Positions 63,034 to 64,000 of a DNA stretch of 64,000 nt are shown in pieces (position 1 is the first letter of the stretch; every line of letters starts with the position of its first letter). The DNA lies in contig JAIXPX010000047.1 of assembly GCA_027486035.1 (NCBI GenBank), positions 1 to 64,000 on the forward strand. The letters are read 5' to 3'. The notes under the pieces are model-generated. The model had not been told where the DNA came from, did no database searches, and worked only from the letters and a program-made list of their open reading frames with translations. The stretch comes from Erythrobacteraceae bacterium. GTDB taxonomy: Bacteria; Pseudomonadota; Alphaproteobacteria; Sphingomonadales; Sphingomonadaceae. A program made the translations under genes and the position numbers.

Positions 63034-63573
63034 CTACATATACTTCATCTGAATCCGGATGGCCTTGGGTTCGTTGCCTACCGCGACGCCGACTTTGGTG
63101 TAGCTTGGCTTGCCGAGGTTGAAGATGTTGATCGACGGATTGTTCGACATGCCGCCGCCATCCTTTGAGATGTCGGTCTTGCCGTTGCCGTTCAGGTCAT
63201 GGCGCACTGCCACGCCATAGGTCCCCGCTTGCGGAACCGGCAGGCAGAAGGTCATGGTCCCCGCCTTTGCTGCGGTTTCGATCCGGTTGATCCACTTGCC
63301 GCTTTCCATCCACTCGTCCTTGGTGGCGCGATAAGACTGGACCCGGATCTGACCTGTCGAGGCCTTTACATCGGAAATGGTCACAAGCAGCGCCGGACCT
63401 GACCCGGTTCCGCAACGGTTGATGTCGTTGCTGATCTCGCCACGCTGGAATGCCGCCGCCGGGAATGCGGTTGCAAATGCCACAGTGCTCGCCATTGCCA
63501 CAGCAAGAGGCGCGCCGGACAGTATGGCTTTCGATTGCCACGTTTGCAAAAAGGCTGCCGTCGTGTCGTTCAT
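63034..63573 (-). CDS. DUF2141 domain-containing secreted protein
   Basis: A 179-residue exported protein. After a signal-like hydrophobic stretch (about 17-43: ILSGAPLAVAMASTVAFATAFPAAA) it has a beta-rich domain: LLVTISDVKASTGQIRVQSY, then FCLPVPQAGTYGVAVRHDLNGNGKTDISKDG, PSINIFNLGKPSYTKVGVAVG and the terminal AIRIQMKYM. DNGNGK-like loops suggest Ca2+. DUF2141 proteins are of unknown function and often found near surface or pigment genes. Start ATG 63573; an extension of 18 codons is open. It reads away from the partial HAD gene downstream of its own start. Confidence 0.85.
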   Translation of the reverse strand: MNDTTAAFLQTWQSKAILSGAPLAVAMASTVAFATAFPAAAFQRGEISNDINRCGTGSGPALLVTISDVKASTGQIRVQSYRATKDEWMESGKWINRIETAAKAGTMTFCLPVPQAGTYGVAVRHDLNGNGKTDISKDGGGMSNNPSINIFNLGKPSYTKVGVAVGNEPKAIRIQMKYM

Positions 63574-63693
63574 GTCATCAACTTTTTGTCTGAAGGCGCA
63601 TTTGGCGAGCGCCAAGATGGTCTGCATTGCTGTGCGACACGCAATGAACGAAGCCTTAAGTCGGCGCGGGCTGAGCTCTGCCTGTGCCGGCGG

Positions 63694-64000
63694 TCACGCG
63701 CTGATGCTCCAGTCGGCACAGGCCCAGCCGCTTTGCGGTTTCGTATAGCGGCCCACCAGCACGCCGGCATTGGCAAAATCGAGGATCGGCGCATCGCTGG
63801 CATGGTCGGTATAGGCGGTGAGGTGGACCGCACTTCGGGCAAGCCCCTGACCGGCGAGCCACGCCTCCACGCGCGCGACCTTGTGCGCGCCATAATTGTT
63901 CTCGCCCTCGATCAGCGCGAGGAGGTTGCCGGACGCGTCGCGCTGGTGGCGGGTGGCGATCACGGCCTCGAAGCCGAGCGCCTCGGCAAGGGCCTCGGCA
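63694..64000 (-). CDS. HAD-IB family hydrolase, C-terminal part (partial)
   Basis: The last about 100 residues of a HAD superfamily phosphatase; the start lies right of the window. Visible parts are EALGFEAVIATRHQRDASGN, the Lys-containing GENNYGAHKVARVEAWL (motif III), and the Asp pair YTDHASDAPIL (motif IV), ending QSGWACADWSISA. The family includes phosphoserine-phosphatase-like enzymes and lysophosphatidate phosphatases fused to acyltransferases. Frame is open to the edge. The nucleophile Asp motif is not in view, so the activity cannot be specified. Confidence 0.85.
   Translation of the reverse strand, partial: AEALAEALGFEAVIATRHQRDASGNLLALIEGENNYGAHKVARVEAWLAGQGLARSAVHLTAYTDHASDAPILDFANAGVLVGRYTKPQSGWACADWSISA

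Noticed and set aside
61471-63573. A new defence or biosynthetic system in the low-GC patch
   Set aside because: The three genes fall into known surface-glycan and DUF2141 families, and no nuclease, toxin or effector domain is present.

Overview
The window reads as one ordinary, gene-dense stretch of an alphaproteobacterial chromosome. GC is high, roughly two thirds, with the usual bias for GC-rich third codon positions. The gene set (atpH-atpA, CobT, Ada, FeS-type PhrB, class II DAHP synthase, Ros/MucR regulator, tsaB-rimI, Fur, miaB/phoH/ybeY/corC) and several lineage-type hypothetical proteins point to Sphingomonadales, most likely Erythrobacteraceae (Erythrobacter/Porphyrobacter-like). 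That placement is inference from protein resemblance only. I see no tRNA, rRNA, CRISPR array, prophage or transposase. No gap between genes exceeds about 300 bases.

Layout: 1-12.8 kb holds the start of the ATP synthase operon, a secreted protein of unknown function (849-1838), a membrane-tethered trypsin-like protease, the Ada alkylation-response protein, a GST, a CPBP protease, an FeS photolyase, a secreted unknown, PriA, a broken DUF4197 gene and a DUF2490 protein. 13-24.9 kb is metabolic: a transaldolase-like enzyme, CobT, a nitroreductase, CysS, a 2-hydroxyacid dehydrogenase, an acetolactate-synthase-like enzyme, an aldehyde dehydrogenase, a LexA-like S24 regulator facing two coupled small genes, an MBL hydrolase and a MAPEG protein. 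Four intergenic palindromic repeats punctuate this part. 25-28.2 kb is the conserved rpmF-plsX-fabH-ihfA-merR run. 28.2-33.9 kb carries SMC, two DsbA-like thioredoxins and DciA. 33.9-41.4 kb carries mutY, a serine hydrolase, nudC, a FrnE-like DsbA, DUF1489, an SDR, mgtE and a cyclophilin.

41.6-53.8 kb contains the conserved alphaproteobacterial housekeeping genes nifU, tsaB, rimI, fur, plsC, miaB, phoH, ybeY and corC. The miaB-to-corC half is inverted relative to the tsaB-to-plsC half. A likely zinc module (a COG0523 GTPase and a MerC-like protein around a Zur-box-like palindrome) lies between phoH and ybeY. 53.9-60 kb has an M16 protease, class II DAHP synthase, a chimeric remnant of the ergothioneine genes egtB and egtD, and an FAD oxidoreductase. 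From 60.1 to 63.6 kb base composition drops and the genes are of surface-polysaccharide type (CDP-glycerol-transferase-like, flippase) plus DUF2141. A truncated HAD phosphatase ends the window.

The most notable signals are: two perfect 16-bp parS sites (one forming the start codon region of ada, one just before miaB), which suggest an origin-proximal location; the in-frame egtB/egtD fusion remnant; an internal deletion in the DUF4197 gene; two copies of a palindromic repeat that sit exactly between, and include, the stop codons of convergent genes and show compensatory base changes; twin operators in front of the S24 regulator; and a pair of paralogous secreted proteins of unknown function. 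I did not find a convincing new multi-gene defence or biosynthetic system.
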